NCBI GenBank assembly: GCA_964447925.1
Contig: CAYUUP010000003.1
Coordinates: forward strand, 1-43,376
Reading direction: 5' to 3'
Source of the DNA: CAYUUP01 sp964447925
GTDB taxonomy: Bacteria; Bacillota; Clostridia; Oscillospirales; Oscillospiraceae
Length of the DNA: 43,376 nt
Part shown: in pieces, positions 1-7,697 of the stretch
Layout: every line of letters begins with the position of its first letter
How positions within the stretch are numbered: position 1 is the first letter of the stretch
Notes under the pieces: generated by a model
Database searches by the model: none
Told to the model about the DNA's origin: nothing
The model's input: the letters and a program-made list of their open reading frames with translations, nothing else
Translations under genes and position numbers: made by a program

Positions 1-313
1 CAAAGGGCTTCACGATATAGTCATCAGCCCCCATCTCCAGACCGGCAACCCGGTCTACCGTTTCGCTCCGTGCTGTAATCATGATAATGGGTACCTTGCT
101 GCTCTCCCGGAGTTTGCGGCAGACGGCCCAGCCATCCATGACCGGCAGCATAATATCCAGCAGGATCAGGTCAGGATCCCAGAGGCGGAAAGCCTCCACT
201 CCCTTGCCGCCGTCAGATGCTATCTGAGTTTCAAAGCCCTCCTTTTCCAGATAGAGCTGGAGAAGCTGGGCAATGTTGTTGTCATCCTCTATGATAAGAA
301 TCTTTGTTGCCAT
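1..313 (-). CDS. Response regulator receiver domain, OmpR/PhoB-like (3' part outside window)
   Basis: The N-terminal 104 residues of a two-component response regulator lie here; the C-terminal output domain is beyond base 1. The receiver domain is complete in its key residues: the acidic pair D10/D11, the phospho-acceptor D53 in LLDIMLP, T80 in IMITAR and K102 in the IVKPF motif. The VKPF ending and the spacing suggest an OmpR/PhoB family DNA-binding regulator, but the winged helix cannot be seen. The start is the ATG at 313-311, preceded by an AGGGAGGTT ribosome site. A partner histidine kinase would be expected downstream on the minus strand, outside the window. Confidence 0.93.
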   Translation of the reverse strand, partial: MATKILIIEDDNNIAQLLQLYLEKEGFETQIASDGGKGVEAFRLWDPDLILLDIMLPVMDGWAVCRKLRESSKVPIIMITARSETVDRVAGLEMGADDYIVKPF

Positions 314-356
314 GGCGAAGAACCTCCCTGTCGCTACAAGATCAATTCACATTAGA

Positions 357-365
357 ATAATATCA
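357..365 (-). promoter_or_regulatory. Extended -10 promoter for the response regulator
   Basis: On the minus strand TATTAT is preceded by TGA, giving an extended -10 element about 45 bases before the start codon. No good -35 hexamer is seen at 17 bases. Confidence 0.45.
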
Positions 366-413
366 CAAAAAGGAAATAATAGGTGAACATTCTGTAAAAA
401 ACTGCTGTTTCCG

Positions 414-1124
414 TTATATTGTGCGAGGAGCTTCAAGGCCCAGCGCAGCCAGCCCGCAGCATACTGCGCCGTATACCGGCTGGGACAACGGCCCCCAGGA
501 CAGATCGGTTAGCGTCAGCATCAGTCGGGCCAACCGGCGGGGATCGCGGGACGTCAGCGCGCCAGGCAACTGGGCCAGGATGTTCACGGCCTGCCGGGAG
601 GGAGCCACTGAAGGGCTGCTCCGGCGGCGGGGGGCATACAGTAGTCGAAAAGCAGGATTTCCCCCGTCTCGCCGGGCGGCAAGAGCGGGATCGGGCTGTT
701 CGCGACTGTCCAGCAGACAGGCCAGCCGCCACTGTGTTGCCGGGATCATCGCGGGGAAATCGGGCTGTGGGGGTGTTTCAAAATTCAAGGCCGGAAAGGA
801 CAGCGACGCTGTCAAGTTCAGCACCGTCTGCCGCCATTGGGGGGAGAAATCCAGTCCCAACCAGCCTGCGCCGGAGGAGAAAGCCCGCTCAAACCAAGGG
901 CTATTTTCCATATGGGCAGCCAGATCCTCCGCCAGAGCGATGGGGTCAGTCCCCCGTCCAGCCCATTGTCGGGGAGCAGGTGTGGCAAGTTCGCCTCCCT
1001 TACCGTCAGGTCGGAAGCGGAGTACGGGAGATGGGATACAGTTTATCCCCATGGCGCCGCCAGCCGCTTTCAGCAGGCGGACGGCTTCCTGCTGGGCTAT
1101 CTCCAGCGGAGAGATTTGGCTCAC
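414..1124 (-). CDS. Catalytic-core-less arginyl-tRNA synthetase-like protein (N-terminal domain joined to DALR domain)
   Basis: This 236-residue protein resembles the two ends of arginyl-tRNA synthetase without the middle. Residues about 45-105 resemble the ArgRS N-terminal additional domain (ALAEDLAAHM, then SGAGWLGLDFS, compare the usual GPGFINF-like strand). Residues about 175-236 resemble the DALR anticodon-binding domain, ending GLAALGLEAP like the C-terminus of ArgRS. The HIGH and KMSKS motifs and the Rossmann core are absent; normal ArgS is about 550 residues. It starts with GTG overlapping the ywiB stop (GTGA). In Bacillus ywiB sits directly beside argS, which supports an origin from argS. 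It cannot be an active synthetase as read; a tRNA-binding or regulatory role is inference. The assignment rests on weak similarity plus synteny. Confidence 0.6.
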   Translation of the reverse strand: MSQISPLEIAQQEAVRLLKAAGGAMGINCIPSPVLRFRPDGKGGELATPAPRQWAGRGTDPIALAEDLAAHMENSPWFERAFSSGAGWLGLDFSPQWRQTVLNLTASLSFPALNFETPPQPDFPAMIPATQWRLACLLDSREQPDPALAARRDGGNPAFRLLYAPRRRSSPSVAPSRQAVNILAQLPGALTSRDPRRLARLMLTLTDLSWGPLSQPVYGAVCCGLAALGLEAPRTI

Positions 1125-1603
1125 TGGGCCGGGGAATGGGGTGCCTGCCGCACGTCAATGCGAAAGCTGCTCTGACCAGTGAGCATATGGTTAATGTCGA
1201 TGGTATAGTCGATTTCCAACTTGCCCCCGGCGGAATCAATGGTGGAGTAGACACTGCTGGCAGCGATACCCAGGTCCATATCGCCCTGGGGCGTGGTATA
1301 GAGGGAGTGGTGCCGAAGCCCCTCCTGAAAGATCATCTGGGAGAAGATATCGCCACTACGTAGCAGCGTAACCCGCTTTGGGGTGATCTGGAAGGTGTTT
1401 TTCGTGCCGATCTCGCCGCTGAGGGTGTCATAATAGGTCAGATCATAGTTTTTACTGCCATGATCCACCAGTGTCCCCTGAGTCACCAGTTCCACTCTGT
1501 TGGGATCACAGCCCTCGTAGGATTGGAGCGTGCTGATGGAGATGAGGACATCGGAGACAGCGCCCCGTCCATTCTCAGCAGTGTGCTTCTCTGTGCTGTT
1601 CAT
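1121..1603 (-). CDS. ywiB: DUF1934 (YwiB-family) beta-barrel protein
   Basis: A 160-residue cytosolic protein with the DUF1934 pattern: an early ISI strand, then a VTQGTLV, Y-DLTYYDT stretch and repeated beta strands ending in a YTIDINHM segment. The family has a small lipocalin-like barrel fold and no established biochemical role; it commonly neighbours argS in Firmicutes. I chose the ATG at 1603-1601 because GAGGTG lies eight bases upstream; a GTG four codons earlier is in frame but overlaps that ribosome site. It follows murI closely and overlaps the ArgS-like gene by four bases, so the three genes are almost certainly one transcript. Confidence 0.85.
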   Translation of the reverse strand: MNSTEKHTAENGRGAVSDVLISISTLQSYEGCDPNRVELVTQGTLVDHGSKNYDLTYYDTLSGEIGTKNTFQITPKRVTLLRSGDIFSQMIFQEGLRHHSLYTTPQGDMDLGIAASSVYSTIDSAGGKLEIDYTIDINHMLTGQSSFRIDVRQAPHSPAQ

Positions 1604-1616
1604 AATTGCTTTCACC

Positions 1617-2453
1617 TCACAATTGGGTTGCGCCTGCTTGAAGGCGCTCGATATTTACCAGTTCTACTGGCTCAGTCACGGGCCGTCCCAAAAAGCGGGA
1701 GGCCAGGGCAGGGAAGGTATCCGCACAGTCGCTGACACACCACCGGCACTGCCCCTCCTGGTGGGGGGAGGCCGCCAGCCCGGACTGCTGGAGCCACTGG
1801 GCTACTTGGCTGGCCACCGAAGCGCCGGAATCCACCAGGGTGACGCCAGATCCCATAAAGCTGCCGATGACCTCTCGCAGCAGGGGATAGTGAGTGCAGC
1901 CCAGCACCAGGGTGTCCACCTCGGCGTTTCGCAGAGGGGTCAGATATTCCGCCACCATTGTCTCAATGACCACGTCACCGGGCTGGGTGCGGCCCGCCTC
2001 CACTAAAGGGACAAACAGTGGGCAGGACTGGGAAAAAATACGGACGGAGGGGTTCAGAGCGGTGATGTGCCGTTCATAGGCCCCGGTGCGGATGGTGGCC
2101 TGGGTAGCGATCAGGCCCACCCGGCCAGAGCGGGTGGCGTGGGCTGCCTGCACAGAGGTTGGCTCTACCACACCAAAGACGGGTATGGGGGTTTCCGCCC
2201 GCAGAATATCCAGCGCGGTAGCGGAGACAGTGCCACAGGCTACCACAATGGCCTTTAGGTCGTGGGACAGCAGAAAGCCCACGTCCTGCCGGGCGTATTT
2301 GCAAATGACATCCTGGGAGCGGGAGCCATAGGGTACCCGACCAGTGTCACCAAAGTAGACAATATGCTCTGCCGGCAGTAGGGCGCAAAGCTGCCGTACA
2401 GCAGTCAAGCCCCCTAGGCCGGAGTCAAACACGCCGATGGGACGATTGTCCAT
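1617..2453 (-). CDS. murI: Glutamate racemase
   Basis: Converts L-glutamate to D-glutamate for peptidoglycan in the cytosol. The 278-residue length is normal. The N-terminal IGVFDSGLGGLT motif, the two catalytic cysteines C73 (VACGT) and C186 (LGCTHYP) and the YFGDTGRVPYG loop are all present. The ATG start has a GGAGGAAG ribosome site. It heads a three-gene unit with ywiB and the ArgS-like gene and has two tandem promoters upstream. Confident from the motifs alone. Confidence 0.97.
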   Translation of the reverse strand: MDNRPIGVFDSGLGGLTAVRQLCALLPAEHIVYFGDTGRVPYGSRSQDVICKYARQDVGFLLSHDLKAIVVACGTVSATALDILRAETPIPVFGVVEPTSVQAAHATRSGRVGLIATQATIRTGAYERHITALNPSVRIFSQSCPLFVPLVEAGRTQPGDVVIETMVAEYLTPLRNAEVDTLVLGCTHYPLLREVIGSFMGSGVTLVDSGASVASQVAQWLQQSGLAASPHQEGQCRWCVSDCADTFPALASRFLGRPVTEPVELVNIERLQAGATQL

Positions 2454-2515
2454 GAATCAAACTTCCTCCAAAGGGATAATATGTGGTTGGTGAGACGGCG
2501 TCTCCGCTGCCTAAT

Positions 2516-2544
2516 ATCATATGACATTTCGAGACAGATTACAA
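2516..2544 (-). promoter_or_regulatory. Proximal murI promoter
   Basis: Minus strand TTGTAA, 17-base spacer, TATGAT. Predicted transcription start near 2509, about 55 bases before the murI ATG. A short palindrome GAGAC-GGC-GTCTC (2492-2504) lies in the leader. Confidence 0.7.
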
Positions 2545-2628
2545 GTCTTTTTTATGGCGGCTTCTCTGTCCAGGGCATGTGAGCTGCGGCGCGGAACAGG
2601 CAGGGGATTGTACGCGTCTGATGTTCAT

Positions 2629-2657
2629 ATTATATCACATGGCGCGCACTAGGACAA
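2629..2657 (-). promoter_or_regulatory. Distal murI promoter
   Basis: Minus strand TTGTCC, 17-base spacer, TATAAT preceded by TGA (extended -10). Together with the proximal promoter it fills most of the 313-base gap 2454-2766, in which no gene was seen. Confidence 0.65.
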
Positions 2658-2707
2658 GCCCCCTCACAGCTGAAATCTAATTTTTAAAATTATGTCACAA
2701 AATAATG

Positions 2708-2736
2708 TTGACAATGTAATGTGGTTGTGATATGAT
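2708..2736 (+). promoter_or_regulatory. Promoter of the HlyIII-family gene
   Basis: Consensus TTGACA (2708-2713), 17-base spacer, TATGAT (2731-2736) with TGA just before it. It points to transcription from about 2743 and supports the ATG at 2767. Confidence 0.85.
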
Positions 2737-2766
2737 GTAGCAAACGTAAGAAAGCAGGTGTTCTGT

Positions 2767-3480
2767 ATGATAAAAGCGACACGGGTGACAGATATTTCCC
2801 TCTCCAAGCCTGTCTTGAGCCGCAGGACCCGCTACGGTGAGAGGGGCCGCGACCCTTATGATAGTTTGAGACCCTGGTCAGCGATTACCCACGGTGTGGG
2901 CGCTGTCCTGGCCCTGCTGGGAACGGCGCTGCTGCTATACTGGCGGGTGCAGCCCGCTCAGAGGGTGGCCTTTGCCATATATGGCGCCACCATGGTGCTG
3001 CTGTACTTGGCCAGCACCCTCTATCACTGCATCAGAACCGGCGTGCGGGGGAGAATCCTACTCCGTAAGCTGGATCACTGTTCCATCTATTTGCTGATTG
3101 CCGGGAGTTATACCCCGGTGTGCCTGCTGGGGCTGGCGGGCTGGCCTGCCCGGGCGCTGCTGCTGGGCATCTGGCTGGCGGCGGCGATAGGGATCGCCCT
3201 CTCCCTCCTGTGGATTGGTACACCCCGTTGGCTTACCGCTGGCTCCTATCTGCTGATAGGCTGGCTGGGGGTGGCAGCACTGCCCTTGCTGTATCAGGCC
3301 ATGTCCTCCGCCGCTTTCTTCTGGCTGATGCTGGGCGCTGCGTTCTATACGTTAGGAGGCGTACTCTATGCCCTGAAGTGGCCTGGTCGGAGCAATCCTC
3401 ACTTTGGCTGCCATGAGATCTTCCACATATTCATTCTGGCGGGCAGCATTTGCCACTGGGACATGATGCTGGCACTATAG
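2767..3480 (+). CDS. trhA: Hemolysin III / PAQR family seven-helix membrane protein
   Basis: A 237-residue inner-membrane protein of the YqfA/HlyIII (PAQR) family. Visible signatures are LYHCIR, LRKLDHCSIYLLIAGSYTP and, near the C-terminus, HEIFHIFIL; the Asp and His residues in these segments form the predicted metal site of PAQR proteins. About seven hydrophobic segments follow a basic N-terminus. The family is linked to membrane-fluidity homeostasis and, historically, haemolysis in heterologous hosts; its exact reaction is unsettled. I use the ATG at 2767, nine bases after AGG, instead of a GTG three codons upstream. It is a single-gene unit with its own strong promoter. Confidence 0.9.
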   Translation: MIKATRVTDISLSKPVLSRRTRYGERGRDPYDSLRPWSAITHGVGAVLALLGTALLLYWRVQPAQRVAFAIYGATMVLLYLASTLYHCIRTGVRGRILLRKLDHCSIYLLIAGSYTPVCLLGLAGWPARALLLGIWLAAAIGIALSLLWIGTPRWLTAGSYLLIGWLGVAALPLLYQAMSSAAFFWLMLGAAFYTLGGVLYALKWPGRSNPHFGCHEIFHIFILAGSICHWDMMLAL

Positions 3481-3486
3481 ATTTTC

Positions 3487-3515
3487 TTGACATAAGCTGA
3501 AAATTATGGTATGCT
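3487..3515 (+). promoter_or_regulatory. Promoter of the ABC transporter gene
   Basis: TTGACA (3487-3492), 17-base spacer, TATGCT (3510-3515) preceded by TGG (extended -10). An in-frame ATG at 3511 lies inside the -10 element, so it cannot be the start; the real start is at 3598. Confidence 0.75.
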
Positions 3516-3528
3516 ATCGCTGCTGAAT

Positions 3529-3568
3529 GCCGGACGGGCGGGGGACTGCTTCCCCCGCCCGCACCGGC
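3529..3568 (+). promoter_or_regulatory. Strong GC hairpin in the leader of the ABC transporter
   Basis: Arms CGGGCGGGGGA (3535-3545) and TCCCCCGCCCG (3551-3561) pair perfectly around a five-base loop. Outer arms GCCGG and CCGGC add five pairs after a small internal loop. No T-tract follows, so it is more likely an mRNA-stabilising or pausing element than a terminator. Confidence 0.6.
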
Positions 3569-3597
3569 CAAAATGCTATACAGCGAGGAACACAGTC

Positions 3598-5346
3598 ATG
3601 AAAAAACGAGATTTCCAGAGAATGTCAGAGCTGCAGATCTTTTTCTCCTATTTTCCGGCCCATAAGGGCCTTTTTCTGCTGGATATCGGCTGTGCCCTGC
3701 TGGTTTCTCTCATCGACCTGGCGTTTCCCTATGCCTCCAGATGGTGTCTCTATACGTTGCTGCCGGAGAATGCGTTTCGGGCTTTCTGGACAGTAATGGT
3801 GGTGGTGTTTGCAGCTTACATCCTCCAGGCTGGGCTGAATTACATCATCACCTATTGGGGCCACACCTTTGGCATACGTGTGGAGGCGGATATCCGACGG
3901 GAGTTATTCTGTCATATCCAGACCCTGGACTTCGACTACTTTGACAGCAACCGGGTAGGACAGTTGATGAGCCGCCTGACATCTGATCTCTTTGATATCT
4001 CCGAGCTGGCCCATCACGGGCCGGAAAATATCTTTATTTCCGGTGTCACCATTATTGGCTCACTGATTATTATGTTTACCATCCAGTGGCGGCTGGCGCT
4101 GGTACTGGCGATTATGATCCCCGCCCTTTTAGCGGTGGTAGCGCTCTGCCGCCGCTCCATGAGTACCGCCTCAGTGGAGGTGAAGCGCACTACGGCGGGC
4201 ATCAACGCGGATTTTGAATCTGCCCTCTCTGGCATCCGCACGGCAAAGGCCTTTGCCAACGAGAAGGCCGAGCTGCGGAAATTTGACGCTGCCAACCAGG
4301 TTTTCCGGGGGGCAAAGCGGAAGTCCTATGCCGCCATGGGCCGCTTTACCGCCTCCATGGAGTTCCTGATGGCAATCCTGTCCGTGGTGGTCATCGCTAC
4401 AGGTGGAGCGCTGATCATGGGAGGATATCTGAATGTCATCGACCTGGTGACTTTCAGTCTCTACGTCTCCTCCTTTGTCAATCCCGTCCGTAAGCTGGCC
4501 AATACCTCGGAATTGCTCATCAACGGCACAGCGGGACTTCACCGCTTTGTGGAACTCATGCGGACGGAGCCAACCTTCACCGATGCTCCAGATGCGGAGG
4601 AACTGGAGAATGTCATGGGCGATATCGAAATCGATCATGTGTCCTTTGGCTATCACGAGGATCGGGAGGTACTCCACGATATCTCCCTCCACATCCATCC
4701 CGGTGAGACGGTAGCGCTGGTGGGCGCCTCCGGTGGCGGCAAGACTACTTTGAGCCAGCTGATTCCCCGCTTCTATGACATTACCCAGGGGCGGATCACC
4801 GTGGACGGCCGGGATGTGCGCCGGGTGACCCAGGAATCCCTCCACCGGAACATCGGCGTGGTGCAGCAGGACGTATTCCTCTTTGCGGACACCATCGGAG
4901 AAAATATCCGCTATGGCCGGCTGGACGCCACCATGGAGGAGGTCATTCAGGCGGCGAGAATGGCCGAGTTGTATGATGACATCATGGCCATGCCAGACGG
5001 CTTTGATACCAATGTAGGTGAGCGGGGCGTCCTGCTCTCCGGCGGTCAGAAGCAGCGGGTTTCCATTGCCCGGATTTTTCTGAAGAATCCCCCAGTGCTG
5101 ATTTTGGATGAGGCCACCTCCGCCCTGGACAGCATCACGGAGGCCAAAATACAGCAGACATTTGACCAGCTTTCCCAGGGACGCACTGCTATTGTAATTG
5201 CTCACCGGCTGTCCACCGTGAAGCACGCCGACCGCATCGCTGTGGTGGAAGAGGGCCGCATCGTGGAGATGGGCAGCCACCGGGAGCTGATGGAGCGGAA
5301 CGGCGTCTATGCCGACCTGGTGCGGACGCAGGAGCTGAAGGCATAA
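3598..5346 (+). CDS. MsbA-like ABC exporter half-transporter
   Basis: A 582-residue fused permease-ATPase that would act as a homodimer exporting a lipid, drug or peptide. The transmembrane domain (about residues 20-315) has six hydrophobic segments; the nucleotide-binding domain follows. Walker A (GASGGGKTT) is near residue 375, the signature LSGGQKQR and Walker B (VLILDEATSALD) near residues 480-505, and the switch histidine in IVIAHRLS follows. All catalytic motifs are intact. The ATG at 3598 has a GAGGAA site; upstream in-frame starts lie in the promoter. It stands alone between its own promoter and a bidirectional terminator. The substrate cannot be predicted. Confidence 0.93.
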   Translation: MKKRDFQRMSELQIFFSYFPAHKGLFLLDIGCALLVSLIDLAFPYASRWCLYTLLPENAFRAFWTVMVVVFAAYILQAGLNYIITYWGHTFGIRVEADIRRELFCHIQTLDFDYFDSNRVGQLMSRLTSDLFDISELAHHGPENIFISGVTIIGSLIIMFTIQWRLALVLAIMIPALLAVVALCRRSMSTASVEVKRTTAGINADFESALSGIRTAKAFANEKAELRKFDAANQVFRGAKRKSYAAMGRFTASMEFLMAILSVVVIATGGALIMGGYLNVIDLVTFSLYVSSFVNPVRKLANTSELLINGTAGLHRFVELMRTEPTFTDAPDAEELENVMGDIEIDHVSFGYHEDREVLHDISLHIHPGETVALVGASGGGKTTLSQLIPRFYDITQGRITVDGRDVRRVTQESLHRNIGVVQQDVFLFADTIGENIRYGRLDATMEEVIQAARMAELYDDIMAMPDGFDTNVGERGVLLSGGQKQRVSIARIFLKNPPVLILDEATSALDSITEAKIQQTFDQLSQGRTAIVIAHRLSTVKHADRIAVVEEGRIVEMGSHRELMERNGVYADLVRTQELKA

Positions 5347-5367
5347 TATTTGAACGGGAAGGATTAA

Positions 5368-5397
5368 AAGTCCCCCCGGCAAAAGCCGGGGGGACTT
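5368..5397. terminator. Bidirectional rho-independent terminator
   Basis: A 13-bp perfect stem (AAGTCCCCCCGGC with its complement) around an AAAA loop sits between convergent genes. T-rich tails follow on both strands (CTTCTT on plus, TTTTAAT on minus). Confidence 0.9.
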
Positions 5398-5409
5398 CTT
5401 GTACACCGT

Positions 5410-6180
5410 TTACCTATTCAAGAAGGGCGTATAGGTATTGTCATTGTCCAGTGTTTCATAGGGTTCTGGCCAGGGTACGGTGTTCCGAGGCTTAGTGAGT
5501 ACAGAATAGGGCATATGCATCGGGCCGGGGTCAGTGACCGGGGGACTGCCCAGGGTGGGGGGGATAGGGGGTGCCGCATTGGGGGTGGTCAGCCGCTCAT
5601 ATTCCTCGGCGGCCCAGTTGACGTTGTCCAGCCGGCCGGGGATGTCAGGACAGACATGTTCATGGAGGTATTTCCACTCCCCATCCTCGCAGACAAAGTC
5701 AGAGCCGTACCGCTCCCACAGTACATTGCAGTAAACAGGGGAGCGCTGTACCTGACCGTTTTCGTCCGGGTCAGCCACCAGCCGGGAGTGGATGACACCG
5801 GGGGTAATGAAAGAACCCCGGGCGGACTGGCCATCGGCAGCGACCTCGATGACGTCGGTTACTAGGGTATGGACAGAACACTCCATCAGGGGCCGAGGAT
5901 CCTTGCCGGTCACCTCTGGATAGACCTGATAGAGATTCAGCCAGTTCTCAAAGCACATTCTATCGTATTCACCCACGGAGCCGTGGTAGACCTGATCATA
6001 GCCCCGCATCCGGCCAAAGGCGTGAGCCCAGGAGCAGTCATCACTGGTGGACCAGATGACGCTCCACTCGCCGGTGGCGTCTGCCCGGCCATGGAGGTAG
6101 GTGTGCCAGGCCTTGACCTTTTCCACCTGTTGGGAGGCGTCGGCGTTGCGGATGCGCTCGTGCAGTGTCAGTTCTCTCAT
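5410..6180 (-). CDS. SnoaL/NTF2-like protein, third copy
   Basis: A 256-residue protein of the SnoaL-like NTF2 superfamily, the cone-shaped fold used by small dehydratases, isomerases and polyketide cyclases such as BaiE, SnoaL and ketosteroid isomerase. The fold assignment comes from the helical N-terminus, the TDVIEVAADGQSARGSF strand pair (compare the VIEVATDGKTAKGLWY type in its neighbours) and a later W-K-Y-L-H-E-H strand. It is longer than BaiE (about 166 residues), with a Pro-rich tail ending PYETLDNDNTYTP. The start overlaps the previous stop by one base (TGATG), so it is translationally coupled. It is the most diverged of three tandem paralogues behind an OYE gene. The reaction is unknown. 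Confidence 0.75.
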   Translation of the reverse strand: MRELTLHERIRNADASQQVEKVKAWHTYLHGRADATGEWSVIWSTSDDCSWAHAFGRMRGYDQVYHGSVGEYDRMCFENWLNLYQVYPEVTGKDPRPLMECSVHTLVTDVIEVAADGQSARGSFITPGVIHSRLVADPDENGQVQRSPVYCNVLWERYGSDFVCEDGEWKYLHEHVCPDIPGRLDNVNWAAEEYERLTTPNAAPPIPPTLGSPPVTDPGPMHMPYSVLTKPRNTVPWPEPYETLDNDNTYTPFLNR

Positions 6181-6914
6181 CAGAAATTCCCTCCTTCTCT
6201 GGCGCCAAAGTGATGTTCCGTCTTCTCAGGGTAGCCCTCTGGGCCATAGCTGATGCTGTCCGACCAGGTCTCGTAGGGCTGGGGGGGTGCGGGATAGTTA
6301 TCCCACCAGTTAAAGGTGACATCGTGGGTGATCATGGGGAGGGTGGGGGTGCCGAACTCCACCGCCACGGGATCGGTGGCATAGTCCACATAGGGGGACT
6401 GGGCGCTGTAGTCCGCACCGGCCTCGCCGGTGCAGTCGGCTGCTTCTACTATATGCCAGATCTTCCAGCCATCTGCCTCTTTTACGAAGTCAATGGCCAC
6501 TTTGCCGGTCTTCCAGAGCGCCAGGGCGGTGCCGTCCCCGTTGGGGGTGGTATCCTGCCCAATGGAGTACCACAGCCCCTTGGCAGTTTTGCTGTCACCG
6601 GCCAGTTCCACCAGGCCGGTGGAGATGGGGTGCGCGTTCATGCTACCTACGCCATCCCCCAGATCGGCGGCATGCTTTTCCACATAATAGCTCCGGATGG
6701 CCTCCATACCTACATAGTAGCCAGTGTTCCTGCCAAAGGAGGCAGTGGATCGATAGGCGGGATCGCTGACCCAAAGCTCATCCAGCTCACGCTGACGCCA
6801 CTCGTTCACCAGGTAATAGACCCGGCGGTTGGCCAGCTTCTTGATCTCCTCAATGTCAGTGACCCGGCGGATCAGCTCATCATCGGAGTAAACCTTCTTT
6901 TGCCGCTTGCTCAT
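6180..6914 (-). CDS. SnoaL/NTF2-like protein, second copy
   Basis: A 244-residue SnoaL-like protein. Typical parts are an N-terminal helix (DIEEIKKLANRRVYYLVNEW), a central GMEAIRSYYVEK segment, the strand LVELAGDSKTAKGLWYSIG and the strand ADGWKIWHI, in the same order as in the upstream paralogue. The tail carries PYETWSDSISYG, matching PYATFADTFSYG of the first copy. The ATG has a strong GAGAGGAG site just downstream of the first copy's stop, and the gene overlaps the third copy by one base. It probably acts on small hydrophobic or cyclic molecules, by family analogy. Substrate unknown. Confidence 0.8.
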   Translation of the reverse strand: MSKRQKKVYSDDELIRRVTDIEEIKKLANRRVYYLVNEWRQRELDELWVSDPAYRSTASFGRNTGYYVGMEAIRSYYVEKHAADLGDGVGSMNAHPISTGLVELAGDSKTAKGLWYSIGQDTTPNGDGTALALWKTGKVAIDFVKEADGWKIWHIVEAADCTGEAGADYSAQSPYVDYATDPVAVEFGTPTLPMITHDVTFNWWDNYPAPPQPYETWSDSISYGPEGYPEKTEHHFGAREGGNF

Positions 6915-6929
6915 TTACCTTTTCTCCTC

Positions 6930-7655
6930 TCAAATTCCATAGCTGAAGGTATCAGCAAAGGTGGCATAGGGAACGGGGATCTCCGGCGCATCGGTGTGGG
7001 GCCGTTGGGGGGTGTAGATGGTCCGCAGTTCCTTTTTTACCGTATAAGGGGGATACCGAAAGTCTGCCAGGGGGGCGAACTCCGGCAGTTCGGGCAGGGG
7101 CTGCGTCTCCTTGCCCCAGCTCTGGCCGCAGATACAGTCCACATCGTTGGTATACTGGAGGTGCCAGAGTTTCCAACCCTCTGCCTCCCGGCGGAAGTCG
7201 GCAGCGAAGAAGCCCCAGGTCCAGTGGGCCACCGGACCGCAGGTTTCCACATCATTGTACGCGCCCTGGCAGTACCACAGGCCCTTGGCGGTCTTGCCAT
7301 CTGTGGCCACCTCGATGACAGGGCAGGACAGAGGCTTGACTTTGAAGGGGCCAATACCGTAGATCTCATCCTGGGTCTTGCCGCCCAGCTCTTCAGGGAA
7401 GCGCTTTTGCAGCAGGGAAGCTACCAGGGCGTTGCGATCCCGGCAGGCGGCATAATAGCCGGCCACAGCATCCGGGCCAACATAGACTCCGTCATTAAAG
7501 CTGAGAGAGATGTCCTCCGCTGCGCTCCAGAATAGGCCAAAAATGTCCTGTTCCCGATTGAGGATCAGACAGTTGGCATATTTGCCCATCAGGTTCTTCA
7601 GGGCACGCTGATCCTCCCAGCGCTGGGTGAGCTGTTCGGTGGTGAACTGTTCCAT
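6930..7655 (-). CDS. SnoaL/NTF2-like protein, first copy
   Basis: A 241-residue SnoaL-like protein following the OYE gene after 42 bases. The helix ALKNLMGKYANCL resembles the start of BaiE-like dehydratases, including a tyrosine at the position of the BaiE catalytic Tyr, but the nearby Asp of BaiE is not evident, so identity with bile-acid 7-alpha-dehydratase is unlikely. The core strands VIEVATDGKTAKGLWYCQG and AEGWKLWHL are clear. The tail ends PYATFADTFSYG. I chose the ATG at 7655 because AAAGGAG lies eight bases upstream; an earlier TTG would include that site. Co-transcription with the OYE suggests coupled reduction and dehydration or isomerisation, which is inference. Confidence 0.82.
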   Translation of the reverse strand: MEQFTTEQLTQRWEDQRALKNLMGKYANCLILNREQDIFGLFWSAAEDISLSFNDGVYVGPDAVAGYYAACRDRNALVASLLQKRFPEELGGKTQDEIYGIGPFKVKPLSCPVIEVATDGKTAKGLWYCQGAYNDVETCGPVAHWTWGFFAADFRREAEGWKLWHLQYTNDVDCICGQSWGKETQPLPELPEFAPLADFRYPPYTVKKELRTIYTPQRPHTDAPEIPVPYATFADTFSYGI

Positions 7656-7697
7656 AGGTTGTTCTCCTTTCAATGTGAAAATTGGATATATGCAGAT

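Noticed and set aside
4171..5406. Long minus-strand open frame (411 codons) opposite the ABC exporter
   Set aside because: Mirror of a well-defined ATPase; no family features; would read through the terminator.
6165..7535. Long plus-strand open frame opposite the SnoaL-like genes
   Set aside because: Antisense shadow; the minus-strand genes have ribosome sites, coupling and conserved motifs.
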